DNA from: Clostridiales bacterium Firm_18
GTDB lineage: Bacteria > Bacillota > Clostridia > Monoglobales > Firm-18
NCBI GenBank assembly: GCA_001604215.1
Contig: LVAX01000029.1
Location: 1-33,388, forward strand
Reading direction: 5' to 3'
Length of the DNA: 33,388 bases
Below are positions 8,176 to 15,803 of this stretch, piece after piece. Every line of letters starts with the position of its first letter. The stretch's first letter is position 1. The notes below the pieces were generated by a model, which searched no databases, was not told the DNA's origin, and saw only the letters and a program-made list of their open reading frames with translations. A program made the position numbers and the translations under genes.

Positions 8176-10395
8176 TCAATATTTTTGATTTTTCTTTCTG
8201 TATATACCTGGGCTTAATCCGACTTCTTTCTTGAATTTCTTGTTAAAACTTGATACATTTAAATAACCTATTTTTTCTACCAATTCACTCATGTTCATAT
8301 TTGTTTCCGTCAATAGAATCTTAGCCTTTTCTATTCGCAGGCTTGATAAATATTCTATAAAATTACAACCTAAGTTTGATTTGATAAGCCTGCTGATATA
8401 GTAAATGGATTTATTCATTCTTTCCGCCAAAACATTCAAACTCAAGTTGCTGTCTGTGTAATTTTCCTGAATATATTGCATAACGGACATGAATATCTTA
8501 TTCTCATCCTTTTCCCCACACTTAAAAAACGTCGTATAATAAATCTCTGCAAACGAAGCCAGCTTATTTTTGAGGTCGTCCATATCCTCAAAACTCAGCA
8601 AAACCGCAAATTGCTCGCTGATCGCATCGTCGATTTCATCCTGTGAAAATTCTTTTATAATATTGTTAACCAAATCATAGCAGATGGCTGTTCTCTTATA
8701 ATCGGTCAGTAAATGATTATTTATATCATTCATCATCTCTTCCAAGGTTTCGTTTGCCGCTATATAATTTCCTGTTCTGACATTTTGTATATATTGCAAA
8801 ATTTTATTGGACGGATACCATACCAAATCATTATTTGCTTCATTCAAGGCTCTAATTGCTTTGCCGACGGTTCTGCTCTTATATAAATTAAGAGCCTCTA
8901 TATAAGAATACTTTATTGAAACCAGGCTTTCGCAATAGCTTCCTACAAAAAAAGTAGGATTAATGTCAAACTTCCTCTTTATTTGACTGTTTATTCCATC
9001 CACTATTTCATTCTGTTTTTTAAGAATATCACTGACTTTAATGTGTGATACAAGTATAATCAAATAGTTCTTATCTATTTCTTCAATTGTATAGCCAAGC
9101 TGTTGTTCTTCTATGTATTGAGAGACATACTCCCACACATCATTGTTGTTTTCTTCTATATTCTCATAATCCACTCCCGTTATTAAAGCAACCCAATATA
9201 TTTCATTGTTAAGGCGAAGCCCCGTATTATTTACAATATTTTTGAGCTGTTCTTCGGTGTTATATTTCCCTTTAATTATGCTTATAAGCGACTGCCTTTT
9301 AATATATGGCTTTTGAAAATCCAGCATCATTGTAAGCTTTTCATTTTCATTTATAATATCCGAGGTAATGCGGTACAAAAAACCGATTTCATTTTCCTTT
9401 TCGTTCTGCTCACCCGTTTTAAGCTTATTATAAATCTTTTTTATCGGCTTATAATTAATGTTAGAAAATTTTAAAGCAAGTCCCATACCGATTAAACCTA
9501 ATACAAACAGTGAAATTAAAAGGTTAATCTGAATTTTCAGATAACCGCTTAACAAATTTTCCCTTGGCACCGCCCTTATATATTTAAGTCCATTATATGC
9601 GGATCGCTTAACTATTACTGTGTTATTGTCTTGATAAAATATTCCTCTGGCGTTTATGTCATGCTTTGCTATAAAGTCTTCAAAATCAAATTTTTTGTTA
9701 CCTAACGTAAACCAGTTGATGTCGTACTCGGATAAAATACTGAATTCCCCTTCCTTAAAAGGATACATCAATTCAACGGTTCTTTTCATATAATAATCGG
9801 AAACCTTGAATATAACTGTAACATCACGGAAATAAGGCGAATTGCTTATAAAATTATAAACTATGGCCATCGAACCTTCTGTGACAGAATTCGGTTTCCT
9901 ATATATAACAACATTTATACCTTTAACTGTATTTATATCTTCAAGAAATGTATTCCAGCCCTTTAAATTGCTTTCAAATTGCAGAAAGTTCTCCCGGTAG
10001 GTGACACCACTTGTAGAATAAAACAAATTCTCTTCACCATAGTATAAAATAATATCGTCCAGTAATGACTGCTTATCTTTATATTTCTTTAATTCATTTA
10101 TGCCCTCCATTTTTTCAGTCTCGCTTCCTGTCAGCAGCTTATCTCCAAGCTCTCTATCAGTAAGAAGCATATACGCCAAGTCTTCCAGCGTTTTTAATTT
10201 GTAATCAACATTATCTATAACATATTCCAGTTCTCTTTCTGCATTTTTTTCGATTTCCCTAATATAGCTGGGTGTCAAATAGCAGAAAAGAATAAGCGCC
10301 ATACCTATAAGCGCAACAAGATATACTGACATATACAACAAAAAGTATTGCGCAAGTAAGTTCTTGCTATATTTCAGCAAAGTCAACACCCCCAT
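8176..10395 (-). CDS. Membrane-anchored AraC-family transcriptional regulator (sensor type)
   Basis: One-component sensor/regulator of about 739 residues, of the type found next to Lpl/Ytc transport operons. It has an N-terminal membrane helix (about 15-40) and an extracellular sensing region (about 45-285, with LEDLAYMLLTDRELGDKLL-like helices, comparable to dCache-type sensors). A second membrane helix (about 287-308, INLLISLFVLGLIGMGLAL) leads to a long cytoplasmic linker. The C-terminal AraC DNA-binding domain (about 640-739) has two helix-turn-helix units: LNVLAERMNKSIYYISRLIK and MSELVEKIGYLNVSSFNKKF, ending GLSPGIYRKK. The ATG at 10395 lacks a ribosome site. A TTG at 10380 (LLKYSKNLLAQ) has GGGGGTG about six bases upstream and may be the true start. 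Likely activates the operon at 7943 when its sugar is sensed outside. Confidence 0.9.
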   Translation of the reverse strand: MGVLTLLKYSKNLLAQYFLLYMSVYLVALIGMALILFCYLTPSYIREIEKNAERELEYVIDNVDYKLKTLEDLAYMLLTDRELGDKLLTGSETEKMEGINELKKYKDKQSLLDDIILYYGEENLFYSTSGVTYRENFLQFESNLKGWNTFLEDINTVKGINVVIYRKPNSVTEGSMAIVYNFISNSPYFRDVTVIFKVSDYYMKRTVELMYPFKEGEFSILSEYDINWFTLGNKKFDFEDFIAKHDINARGIFYQDNNTVIVKRSAYNGLKYIRAVPRENLLSGYLKIQINLLISLFVLGLIGMGLALKFSNINYKPIKKIYNKLKTGEQNEKENEIGFLYRITSDIINENEKLTMMLDFQKPYIKRQSLISIIKGKYNTEEQLKNIVNNTGLRLNNEIYWVALITGVDYENIEENNNDVWEYVSQYIEEQQLGYTIEEIDKNYLIILVSHIKVSDILKKQNEIVDGINSQIKRKFDINPTFFVGSYCESLVSIKYSYIEALNLYKSRTVGKAIRALNEANNDLVWYPSNKILQYIQNVRTGNYIAANETLEEMMNDINNHLLTDYKRTAICYDLVNNIIKEFSQDEIDDAISEQFAVLLSFEDMDDLKNKLASFAEIYYTTFFKCGEKDENKIFMSVMQYIQENYTDSNLSLNVLAERMNKSIYYISRLIKSNLGCNFIEYLSSLRIEKAKILLTETNMNMSELVEKIGYLNVSSFNKKFKKEVGLSPGIYRKKNQKY

Positions 10396-10482
10396 ATTTA
10401 TTTATAGAATAAATAATCAATCCATTCTTCGGCAAATTCTTTCGGCCGGACACCTAAAGCGACGAAGACACCCTGTTATTAT

Positions 10483-10511
10483 ATTTTATCACAAATTTAT
10501 CCCGTAGTAAA
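10483..10511 (-). promoter_or_regulatory. Candidate promoter of the AraC-type sensor gene
   Basis: Minus strand: TTTACT (10506-10511), 17-base spacer, TAAAAT (10483-10488). It would give a leader of about 80-95 nt. Confidence 0.5.
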
Positions 10512-10610
10512 TTTATTTATGAAATTATTTAATTATTTAATTAAAAGCATAACGGATTCCCTTTTCCCGAGGCTCATCTCAATTTCTAATTCTGAATTCT
10601 CTTGCGTATG

Positions 10611-10798
10611 ATACTAATTCCGATTAAATAGTCAGAAAACTTCGTACCCTTGCGGTTTTCCCCCGTAGTGGGAAAACTGGCGCTTTGCACCACTTTCGCT
10701 CTGCGAAAGCGCGGGGTCGAACCCAAAGAAGTCCCAAAAAGCTCATTTCGCTATTTTGGCGGCACTCATTTTCTTCCTTTTTAATCTGGAATTAGTAT
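10611..10798. mobile_element. MITE-like palindromic element (about 188 bp)
   Basis: Bounded by inverted repeats: ATACTAATTCCGATTAAA (10611-10628) and, at 10780-10798, its complement with one extra base. Inside are two hairpins: TTTTCCC CCGTAGT GGGAAAA (about 10653-10673) and CTTTCGC TCT GCGAAAG (about 10693-10709). No coding capacity and no clear target duplication. The right arm interrupts the reading frame that comes from 11220. The rest of the gap 10396-10610 is AT-rich and holds only the regulator's promoter. Confidence 0.55.
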
Positions 10799-11220
10799 GA
10801 GGCGCAATTTGATTTGTAAGCATATTTATGCAGCTTTTGCCTCGGGGAATGACAATATTCATTGAAACTTCATCATAAGGCGCATAAACCAAACTGATTA
10901 TCCTTTCTTCCTTTTGCCCTTCTAAACATGAAGATAATACATATAATAAAGATTTACCTTCCTCTTCATCCTATTTGAATTTAATTTTAATATAAGGAAA
11001 AATGCCGAAGTTATGAAGAATACCTTTTAATTTTTCACGAAGCAATTTTGAAGTTTTCCTTTTGTAGTTTGCAAAAAACTGGCTGTCAAAATAATAGTAG
11101 GCTCCTTTTTTATATGTGTTGTTTGCGAATATAACATTTTCGCCGAAGTATCCGTCTGTATCAGCGCTTATTACACGCAAAACATCAATAAAGCTGCCTT
11201 TTTCTATGTTGAGTTCATTT
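10799..11220 (-). pseudogene. Interrupted reading frame of unknown family
   Basis: One frame on the minus strand reads from about 11220 to the edge of the MITE-like element with amino-acid composition like a real protein. It contains LNIEKGSFIDVLRVISAD and later GYFGENVIFANNTYKKGAYYYF, then a TAG stop at 10971-10973. The same frame continues with DEEEGKSLLYVLSSCLEG and ERIISLVYAPYDEVSMNIV. It has no start codon with a ribosome site, and a stop lies just upstream in frame. So it looks like an internal fragment of a longer gene with a nonsense mutation, cut at one side by the IS91/IS256 junk and at the other by the MITE. I do not recognise the family. The unbroken part alone (10971-11180) could be called as a 69-residue ORF but is unlikely to be a gene. 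Confidence 0.45.
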
Positions 11221-11300
11221 TTCTAACCATTTATTCATGTTCTGAATTTATCCGGCATGAATGTTGTCAGCCCCTTGGACATGGACGCTGGAGTTGACTT

Positions 11301-11502
11301 ATGATAGAGGTTCAGGATATTTTTAAAGATTATGCGGATGAGTACGCTAAAAAATATAACGTTTCTATCTATCAGAAAAAAGTGATTGACGCTGTCATCA
11401 ACTGCAGGACATCCCACTACGGCGCAAATGTCAAGGTTTGTGAGGAATGCGGCGTTCTACATATTTCATACAACTCGTGCAGAAACAGGCATTGCCCCAT
11501 AC
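11301..11502 (+). pseudogene. IS91-family transposase, N-terminal fragment
   Basis: About 67 residues matching the zinc-binding N-terminus of IS91/IS801-type transposases: VQDIFKDYADEYAKKY, then CEECGVLHISYNSCRNRHCP with the characteristic Cys pairs. The frame ends abruptly at PIP-stop where the sequence changes to an IS256-type fragment. The rest of the transposase, including the catalytic part, is missing. Confidence 0.75.
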
Positions 11503-11987
11503 CATGACAACGTTGCCGTGTGCATTTTATGCGTAATGTTCTCTGCCAGGTGCCGCAAAAGCAAAAGGGACTGGTTTCAGCAATCGTCAAAACCATCTTT
11601 ATGGCTGAAAACAAGAATGAAGCAAAAAAGCAGCTCAGAAGCGTTGTAGAGCTACTGTCACCACGTTTTCCAAAAGCGATGGAGGTTGTGGAAAGGGCAG
11701 AAGATGAAATTTTAGCCTATATGGATTTTCCGATCAAGCATTGGCAATCGATATTCTCCACAAACCTTTTGGAGAGGCTGAATAAGGAAATTCGCAGACG
11801 GTTTAATGTGGTATCGGTTTTCCCTGACAGAAATTCCGTTGTTCGACTTGGAGGCTCTATCCTAATGGAACAGCATGATGAGTGGGCTGCCGCTGACCGC
11901 CGTTATATGTCGGCAGAATCCATGACAGAGCTTTATGTGAAAATTGCTCTTGATTCAACAGGTACCAGTAATAAGCTCTTGGCTTAA
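11503..11987 (+). pseudogene. IS256-family (mutator) transposase, C-terminal fragment
   Basis: Starts in mid-protein at QRCRVHFMRNVLCQVPQKQK (from about 11506), the well-conserved block that follows the second catalytic Asp in IS256/MuDR-like transposases. It runs to the natural C-terminus with the final-Glu region (WQSIFSTNLLERLNKEIRRRFNVV). About 160 of roughly 400 residues remain. The stop at 11985-11987 is followed by a sequence resembling an IS256-type terminal repeat (GAATTTACACCACTTGACA-like, about 12005-12030). Dead by truncation. Confidence 0.8.
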
Positions 11988-12156
11988 TGTTTTTGAACTA
12001 TCTTGAATTAGAATTTACACCACTTGACAAGACACAACCGTTTTCCTACTCGTTTCACGTTTTGGGTACGCAAAATTTTGGGGGTGTTCGTTTACATTCA
12101 AAATGTATCAATAAGCGTAAAAATTTAATCTTATAATAAGAGTATAAAATTGCCAT

Positions 12157-12177
12157 AACCGCTTGTAGCAAGCGGTT
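12157..12177. repeat. Short perfect hairpin
   Basis: AACCGCTTG / CAAGCGGTT with a 3-base loop, between the IS256 remnant and the tRNA-like fragment. No T-run directly follows on either strand, so it is only a weak terminator candidate. Nothing else is seen in 12030-12200. Confidence 0.4.
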
Positions 12178-12203
12178 CTTGTATGTATCGCAGTGTGCGC
12201 TTA

Positions 12204-12250
12204 TGGTGACCCATCTGCGATTCGAACGCGTAACGTCACCTTGAATAAAA
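12204..12250 (-). other. Degenerate tRNA-Lys 3'-end copy, possible attachment-site remnant
   Basis: On the minus strand the 47-nt stretch resembles the tRNA-Lys at 26957-27032 from the anticodon loop to the CCA: TTTTATTCAAGGTG for TTTTAATCAAGGTG, then GCGTTCGAATCGC, then GATGGGTCACCA exactly. The 5' half is absent and the variable-loop/T-stem part has changed, so it is not a functional tRNA. Same strand as the intact gene, and directly beside an integrase fragment: the arrangement expected of a distal att site. Confidence 0.5.
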
Positions 12251-12258
12251 TAGCAATT

Positions 12259-12369
12259 TAATATTTCCCCACGGCGCATTCCTGTTAAGATTGCAATGTG
12301 CACTGCGACCTTATATTTCATTTCTTCATCTCTCTGCATCTCGCTTAGTTTTGCAGTAACTTTTGACAT
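12259..12369 (-). pseudogene. Tyrosine integrase, internal fragment
   Basis: About 37 codons on the minus strand ending GMRRGEIL, including the box I arginine. The segment EEMKYKVAVHIAI(L/F)TGMRRGEIL differs from the intact integrase at 17212-18363 by one residue (Leu for Phe), but the sequence before it is more diverged. It comes from a second related integrase. The frame then runs straight into the tRNA-Lys-like fragment. Confidence 0.7.
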
Positions 12370-12411
12370 TAACCCTTTTTGGCATTTTACTATCCATTTT
12401 TCAGAAATGCC

Positions 12412-13257
12412 TCAATTTAATTTTGTTTTTGAAGGTAGGACACCTATTATCTTTTTATATACCTTAGTGAAATATGAAATGTCTTCAAAACCACAAAGAG
12501 AAGAAATCTCCATAAGTGTCAAGTTAGTTTCCATAATTAATTTTTTTGCTTCATAGCAACGGACTTGCTGAAGGTACTGGCTAAAATTACAGCCAATGTA
12601 TTTGTGAAATTTTCTTGAAAAATGATATTTACTTATTCCTATAGCTCTTGACACATCATCAAGAATAATTTTTTTATGGTAGTTCTTTTTAACGTATTTA
12701 ACAGCCTCTAACATTATTCTGCACGGTTTTTCAATGTTGTCAGTTTTTAAATAGTTCCTAAAGAGATACGACATAAAAATTAATATCTCACCCTTAAGTG
12801 CAACCTCGTAGCCCGGAATTTTGTTATCAAATTCAGTGAAGAACCGGCAAAAGAATTCCTCGGCTTTTTTGTCTTTTATAAGATTGCAAAATTCGTTCTC
12901 GTCAGGACACATACCCATTTGTTCCAAAAAGGAGTAGTCTATGATTAAACAATAGTAAATACAATTACTTTTTGTGGAAATTGTGTGAAGTGTTCCCGAA
13001 TTAATTACTATTAAGCTTCCCTTTTCCATCTTAATTAAGGATGAATTAAGATGCACTGATGCCTCACCATCAATGCAGAATAAAAGCTCAACATCCTCGT
13101 GCCAATGGGTGTAGATAGACTTGCAAATGCTGTTTAATGTATCCGTATGAAAAATAAATGGTAGCTTTTTTTTTGCGTGGGCGGTGATTTCATATGAACC
13201 AGCATCAGAGAGTGGCGCAGAGTTGTAATCGTCGTCCCTAATATATTCTTTTGACAT
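12412..13257 (-). CDS. AraC-family transcriptional regulator, cupin type
   Basis: 281 residues. N-terminal cupin-like sensing domain (about 30-125; HWHEDVELLFCIDGEASVHL, then GSLIVINSGTLHTI), and a C-terminal AraC domain (about 180-281). The latter has two helix-turn-helix units: LDDVSRAIGISKYHFSRKFH and LMEISSLCGFEDISYFTKVY, and ends in the usual Lys-rich tail. AGGAG lies six bases before the ATG. It is divergent from the sugar isomerase/dehydrogenase genes starting at 13371, and the two transcripts share one overlapping promoter region with an 18-bp palindrome. It is therefore the likely regulator of that operon, responding to a small sugar-like ligand. No membrane segment, so it senses inside the cell, unlike the AraC-type protein at 8176. 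Confidence 0.9.
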   Translation of the reverse strand: MSKEYIRDDDYNSAPLSDAGSYEITAHAKKKLPFIFHTDTLNSICKSIYTHWHEDVELLFCIDGEASVHLNSSLIKMEKGSLIVINSGTLHTISTKSNCIYYCLIIDYSFLEQMGMCPDENEFCNLIKDKKAEEFFCRFFTEFDNKIPGYEVALKGEILIFMSYLFRNYLKTDNIEKPCRIMLEAVKYVKKNYHKKIILDDVSRAIGISKYHFSRKFHKYIGCNFSQYLQQVRCYEAKKLIMETNLTLMEISSLCGFEDISYFTKVYKKIIGVLPSKTKLN

Positions 13258-13306
13258 AGTTTTCTCCTAAACAGCAATATTTTACCAAAGAAACGCAATC
13301 TTATTA

Positions 13307-13335
13307 TTGATAAGTTTATTATAAAGCTTTATAAT
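13307..13335 (+). promoter_or_regulatory. Promoter of the sugar isomerase/dehydrogenase operon
   Basis: TTGATA (13307-13312), 17-base spacer, TATAAT (13330-13335). Transcription should start near 13342, about 29 nt before the ATG at 13371. Confidence 0.85.
13318..13335. promoter_or_regulatory. 18-bp perfect palindrome holding both -10 boxes (possible operator)
   Basis: ATTATAAAGCTTTATAAT reads the same on both strands. Its two halves are the -10 boxes of the two opposing promoters. It may be an operator or simply the result of overlapping -10 elements. Confidence 0.75.
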
Positions 13336-13346
13336 GTAGTTGTCAA
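13318..13346 (-). promoter_or_regulatory. Promoter of the cupin-type AraC regulator
   Basis: Minus strand: TTGACA (13341-13346), 17-base spacer, TATAAT (13318-13323), a full consensus match. It overlaps the opposing promoter almost completely, so the two cannot be occupied by RNA polymerase at the same time. Confidence 0.85.
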
Positions 13347-13370
13347 TATATAGGAAAGGGAGTATATGTA

Positions 13371-14210
13371 ATGTATAAGTTTCCAATAGGTGTTATGATG
13401 GAGTCTTTCAAGACAGATTGTAGAGCAGCACTTGAAACTGCATCAAAATTAGGTGCTAAAGGCGTTCAAATTTATGCTAGAGGCAATTATGATATGGCTG
13501 TAATCACTAAAGAAAAGACAAATGAGCTTAAGGATATGCTAAGCTCAAACGGGCTTGTGGTTTCTGCCATATGCGGTGATTTAGGCAAAGGTTTTGGTAA
13601 CCCAAAGCTTAACCCACAGCTTATTGATACTTCAAAAAAAATCATGGAATGGACAGCAGAGCTTGGGGCGAATGTAGTAACGACTCACATAGGTGTTGTA
13701 CCTGAACAGGATAACCACCCGCGCTACGAAATTATGCAAAATGCTTGCAGAGAGCTTTGCGAATTTGCAGATAATATGGCTTCACACTTTGCTATTGAAA
13801 CAGGCCCTGAAACATCGGCTACTCTTAAAAAATTCTTAGATTCATTGGGAGGTAGGGGTGTTGCAGTAAACCTTGACCCTGCAAACCTTGTAATGGTAAC
13901 AGGTGATGACCCTGTTAAAGCAGTATACACTTTAAAAGATTACATTGTACATACCCACGCAAAGGACGGTAAGATGTTACATAAGAAGAGCGCTGAAGTA
14001 ATTTACGGTTTGGAGGAGGATAAAATGCTTAATGATCCTGCATTTATCGAAGTTCCTCTTGGAACAGGTCAGGTGGATTTCCCTAACTACCTAAAAGCGC
14101 TGGACGAAATAGGGTATAAAGGTTATCTTACAATTGAAAGAGAAGTTGGAGATAACCCAAAATCAGATATAGAACTAGCAGTTAATTTCTTAAAGAATAT
14201 TATAGGATAG
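13371..14210 (+). CDS. Sugar phosphate isomerase/epimerase-like TIM-barrel protein
   Basis: 279 residues, of the xylose-isomerase-like TIM-barrel/AP-endonuclease-2 superfamily used for sugar, keto-sugar and inositol epimerisation or dehydration. Metal-binding and catalytic-type residues occur at the expected strand ends: IETGPE (about 143), NLDPANLVM (about 164), HTHAKDG (about 186-192) and IERE near the C-terminus. No signal peptide, so cytoplasmic. AAAGGGAG lies about 9 bases upstream of the ATG. First gene of an operon with a Gfo/Idh/MocA dehydrogenase 10 nt downstream; such pairs act in catabolism of inositol-like compounds and oxidised sugars. Two further TIM-barrel copies in the same operon (15267 and 16855) are decayed, so this is the only intact one. 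The exact substrate cannot be told. Confidence 0.87.
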   Translation: MYKFPIGVMMESFKTDCRAALETASKLGAKGVQIYARGNYDMAVITKEKTNELKDMLSSNGLVVSAICGDLGKGFGNPKLNPQLIDTSKKIMEWTAELGANVVTTHIGVVPEQDNHPRYEIMQNACRELCEFADNMASHFAIETGPETSATLKKFLDSLGGRGVAVNLDPANLVMVTGDDPVKAVYTLKDYIVHTHAKDGKMLHKKSAEVIYGLEEDKMLNDPAFIEVPLGTGQVDFPNYLKALDEIGYKGYLTIEREVGDNPKSDIELAVNFLKNIIG

Positions 14211-14220
14211 GTGGAATAAA

Positions 14221-15270
14221 ATGATTAAAATTGGTTTAGTAGGAGCGGGGAATATTGCTCAGGTTCACATGAATTCTTACTCAAAGAATAAAGAAGCAGA
14301 AGTTGTTGCAGTATGCGATATTAACCCTGAAAGGCTTAAAAAGTTTGCAGAAAAGTACAATATTAAAAATACATTTAACTCAATTGACGAAATGCTTGCA
14401 AGTGTTAAGCTTGATGCAGCAGATGTATGCGTATGGAACTGTAGCCACGCGGAGTGCACAATTAAGGCGTTAAACAGCGGGCTTCACGTTCTTTGTGAAA
14501 AGCCTATGGCTTATAGTGCCAGAGAAGCAGAAGAAATGTTAGAAGTTTCAAAGAAATCAAACAAACTTTTAATGGTTGGTTTTGTTATGCGATTTGAGGA
14601 TGGTTCAAGAGTTGCAAAGGACTTTATTGATAAGGGGTATTTCGGAGATATTTATTATACAAAGGCTACATACCTACGCCGTCACGGTAACCCCGGCGGT
14701 TGGTTCTCAAATAAAAAACTTTCAGGTGGAGGCCCTGTTATAGACTTAGGTGTTCACGTTATCGACCATACAAGATTTTTAATGGGTAATCCAAAGCCTG
14801 TTTCTGTTTATGCTTCTACTTTTAATAAGCTAGGAAACCGACATAACTTGAAGACAAGTGTAGGCTGGAAGCCTGAAGATGCCACAGACGATGATATTTG
14901 TGACGTTGAGGACTTAGCTGTTGCTTTAATTAAGTACGATAACGGGGCAACAACACTATTAGAAACAAGCTACAGCCTTAACGGAGAAGGCATTACTGCC
15001 AAGGAAATATTCGGAACAAAGGGCGGTGCATCCCTTGCCGGTGACCCTAAGTTTTATATGGAAATGAATGATTATATGGTAGACGTTACCCCGTCAATAG
15101 CAAATCTTAAAAACGGCTGTGACGGGTTTGACAGCGAAATTAACCACTTCATTGATTGCGTTGCAAATGGAACAAAGTGTATGGCTCCTGCAGAAGATGG
15201 TGTAACAATTATGAAGATTTTAGATGCCATTTACGAATCAGCAAGAACAGGCCATGAGGTGATTTTATGA
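14221..15270 (+). CDS. Gfo/Idh/MocA family NAD(P)-dependent oxidoreductase
   Basis: 349 residues. The N-terminal Rossmann domain has the nucleotide loop GLVGAGNIAQVHM (about 5-17) and the family EKP motif (LCEKPMAYSA, about 95). The C-terminal alpha/beta domain carries the catalytic-type histidine in GGGPVIDLGVHVIDHTRFLMG (about 167-187). It oxidises or reduces a sugar, inositol or glycoside in the cytoplasm. The ATG has TAGGTGG upstream and lies 10 nt after the TIM-barrel gene, so co-transcription is near certain. The stop overlaps the start of the following broken TIM-barrel gene (ATGA at 15267-15270), the mark of a once-coupled operon. Length and motifs are normal; no sign of damage. Confidence 0.93.
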   Translation: MIKIGLVGAGNIAQVHMNSYSKNKEAEVVAVCDINPERLKKFAEKYNIKNTFNSIDEMLASVKLDAADVCVWNCSHAECTIKALNSGLHVLCEKPMAYSAREAEEMLEVSKKSNKLLMVGFVMRFEDGSRVAKDFIDKGYFGDIYYTKATYLRRHGNPGGWFSNKKLSGGGPVIDLGVHVIDHTRFLMGNPKPVSVYASTFNKLGNRHNLKTSVGWKPEDATDDDICDVEDLAVALIKYDNGATTLLETSYSLNGEGITAKEIFGTKGGASLAGDPKFYMEMNDYMVDVTPSIANLKNGCDGFDSEINHFIDCVANGTKCMAPAEDGVTIMKILDAIYESARTGHEVIL

Positions 15271-15730
15271 TAGTATCAGTTAGTTCTTACTCTTTCCAAC
15301 AGGTCCTTACAAAGGGTGAATTGGATTGCTTAACACTTATTGATAAGGTAAAGGAAATGGGCTTTATAGCTATGTAAACCACAGAAACTATGGCCTTTTA
15401 GTTGATATGGGGAACTTCTTGTGCGTTGACGAAAACCCTCTTACTGCAGTATCAAGAGTTGCTACTTATGCAATTCACGCCCACGCAAAGGATATGCTGT
15501 TTTTTGACGGTACCGTACCAAGATTTAGTATGGCTTCCACAAGAGGGGGGAATTATTTTAAGGGTACTGTAATTGGGGAAGGTAATGTTCCCGTCCTTGC
15601 TTGCCTCCGAGCTTTAAAAAAGGCTAAATACGATGGCTTTCTTTCAATTGAATACGAGGGAGGAGAAGATTGCATTACTTCCATAGCAGTATCAAAAGAA
15701 AATCTTGAAAAATACTTAGAATTAATATAA
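15267..15730 (+). pseudogene. Sugar phosphate isomerase/epimerase-like gene with internal deletion
   Basis: The start ATG overlaps the previous stop. The first part reads MIVSVSSYSFQQVLTKGELD and continues to KEMGF, the N-terminus of a TIM-barrel isomerase, then stops at 15376-15378. A different frame then supplies the C-terminal third: HRNYGLLVDMGNFLCVDENP, the metal-site phrase AIHAHAKDML, GTVIGEGNVPVLACL and FLSIEYEGGED. About 130 central codons are missing and the two parts are out of frame. An ORF beginning at 15407 is only the tail. Without the middle of the barrel it cannot be active. It was probably the partner isomerase of the dehydrogenase at 14221 or 15804. Confidence 0.8.
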
Positions 15731-15803
15731 AATGTTTCCGCTAAAAACATCAACACCCCTCATTCTTGACAATGTCAACAAAAATTTTAATACGGAGGAT
15801 ATT

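Noticed and set aside
11235..11417. Minus-strand 60-codon frame overlapping the IS91-type fragment.
   Set aside because: Antisense to a recognisable transposase fragment, no ribosome site.
12296..12556. Plus-strand 86-codon frame.
   Set aside because: Antisense to the integrase fragment and the AraC-type C-terminus; no ribosome site.
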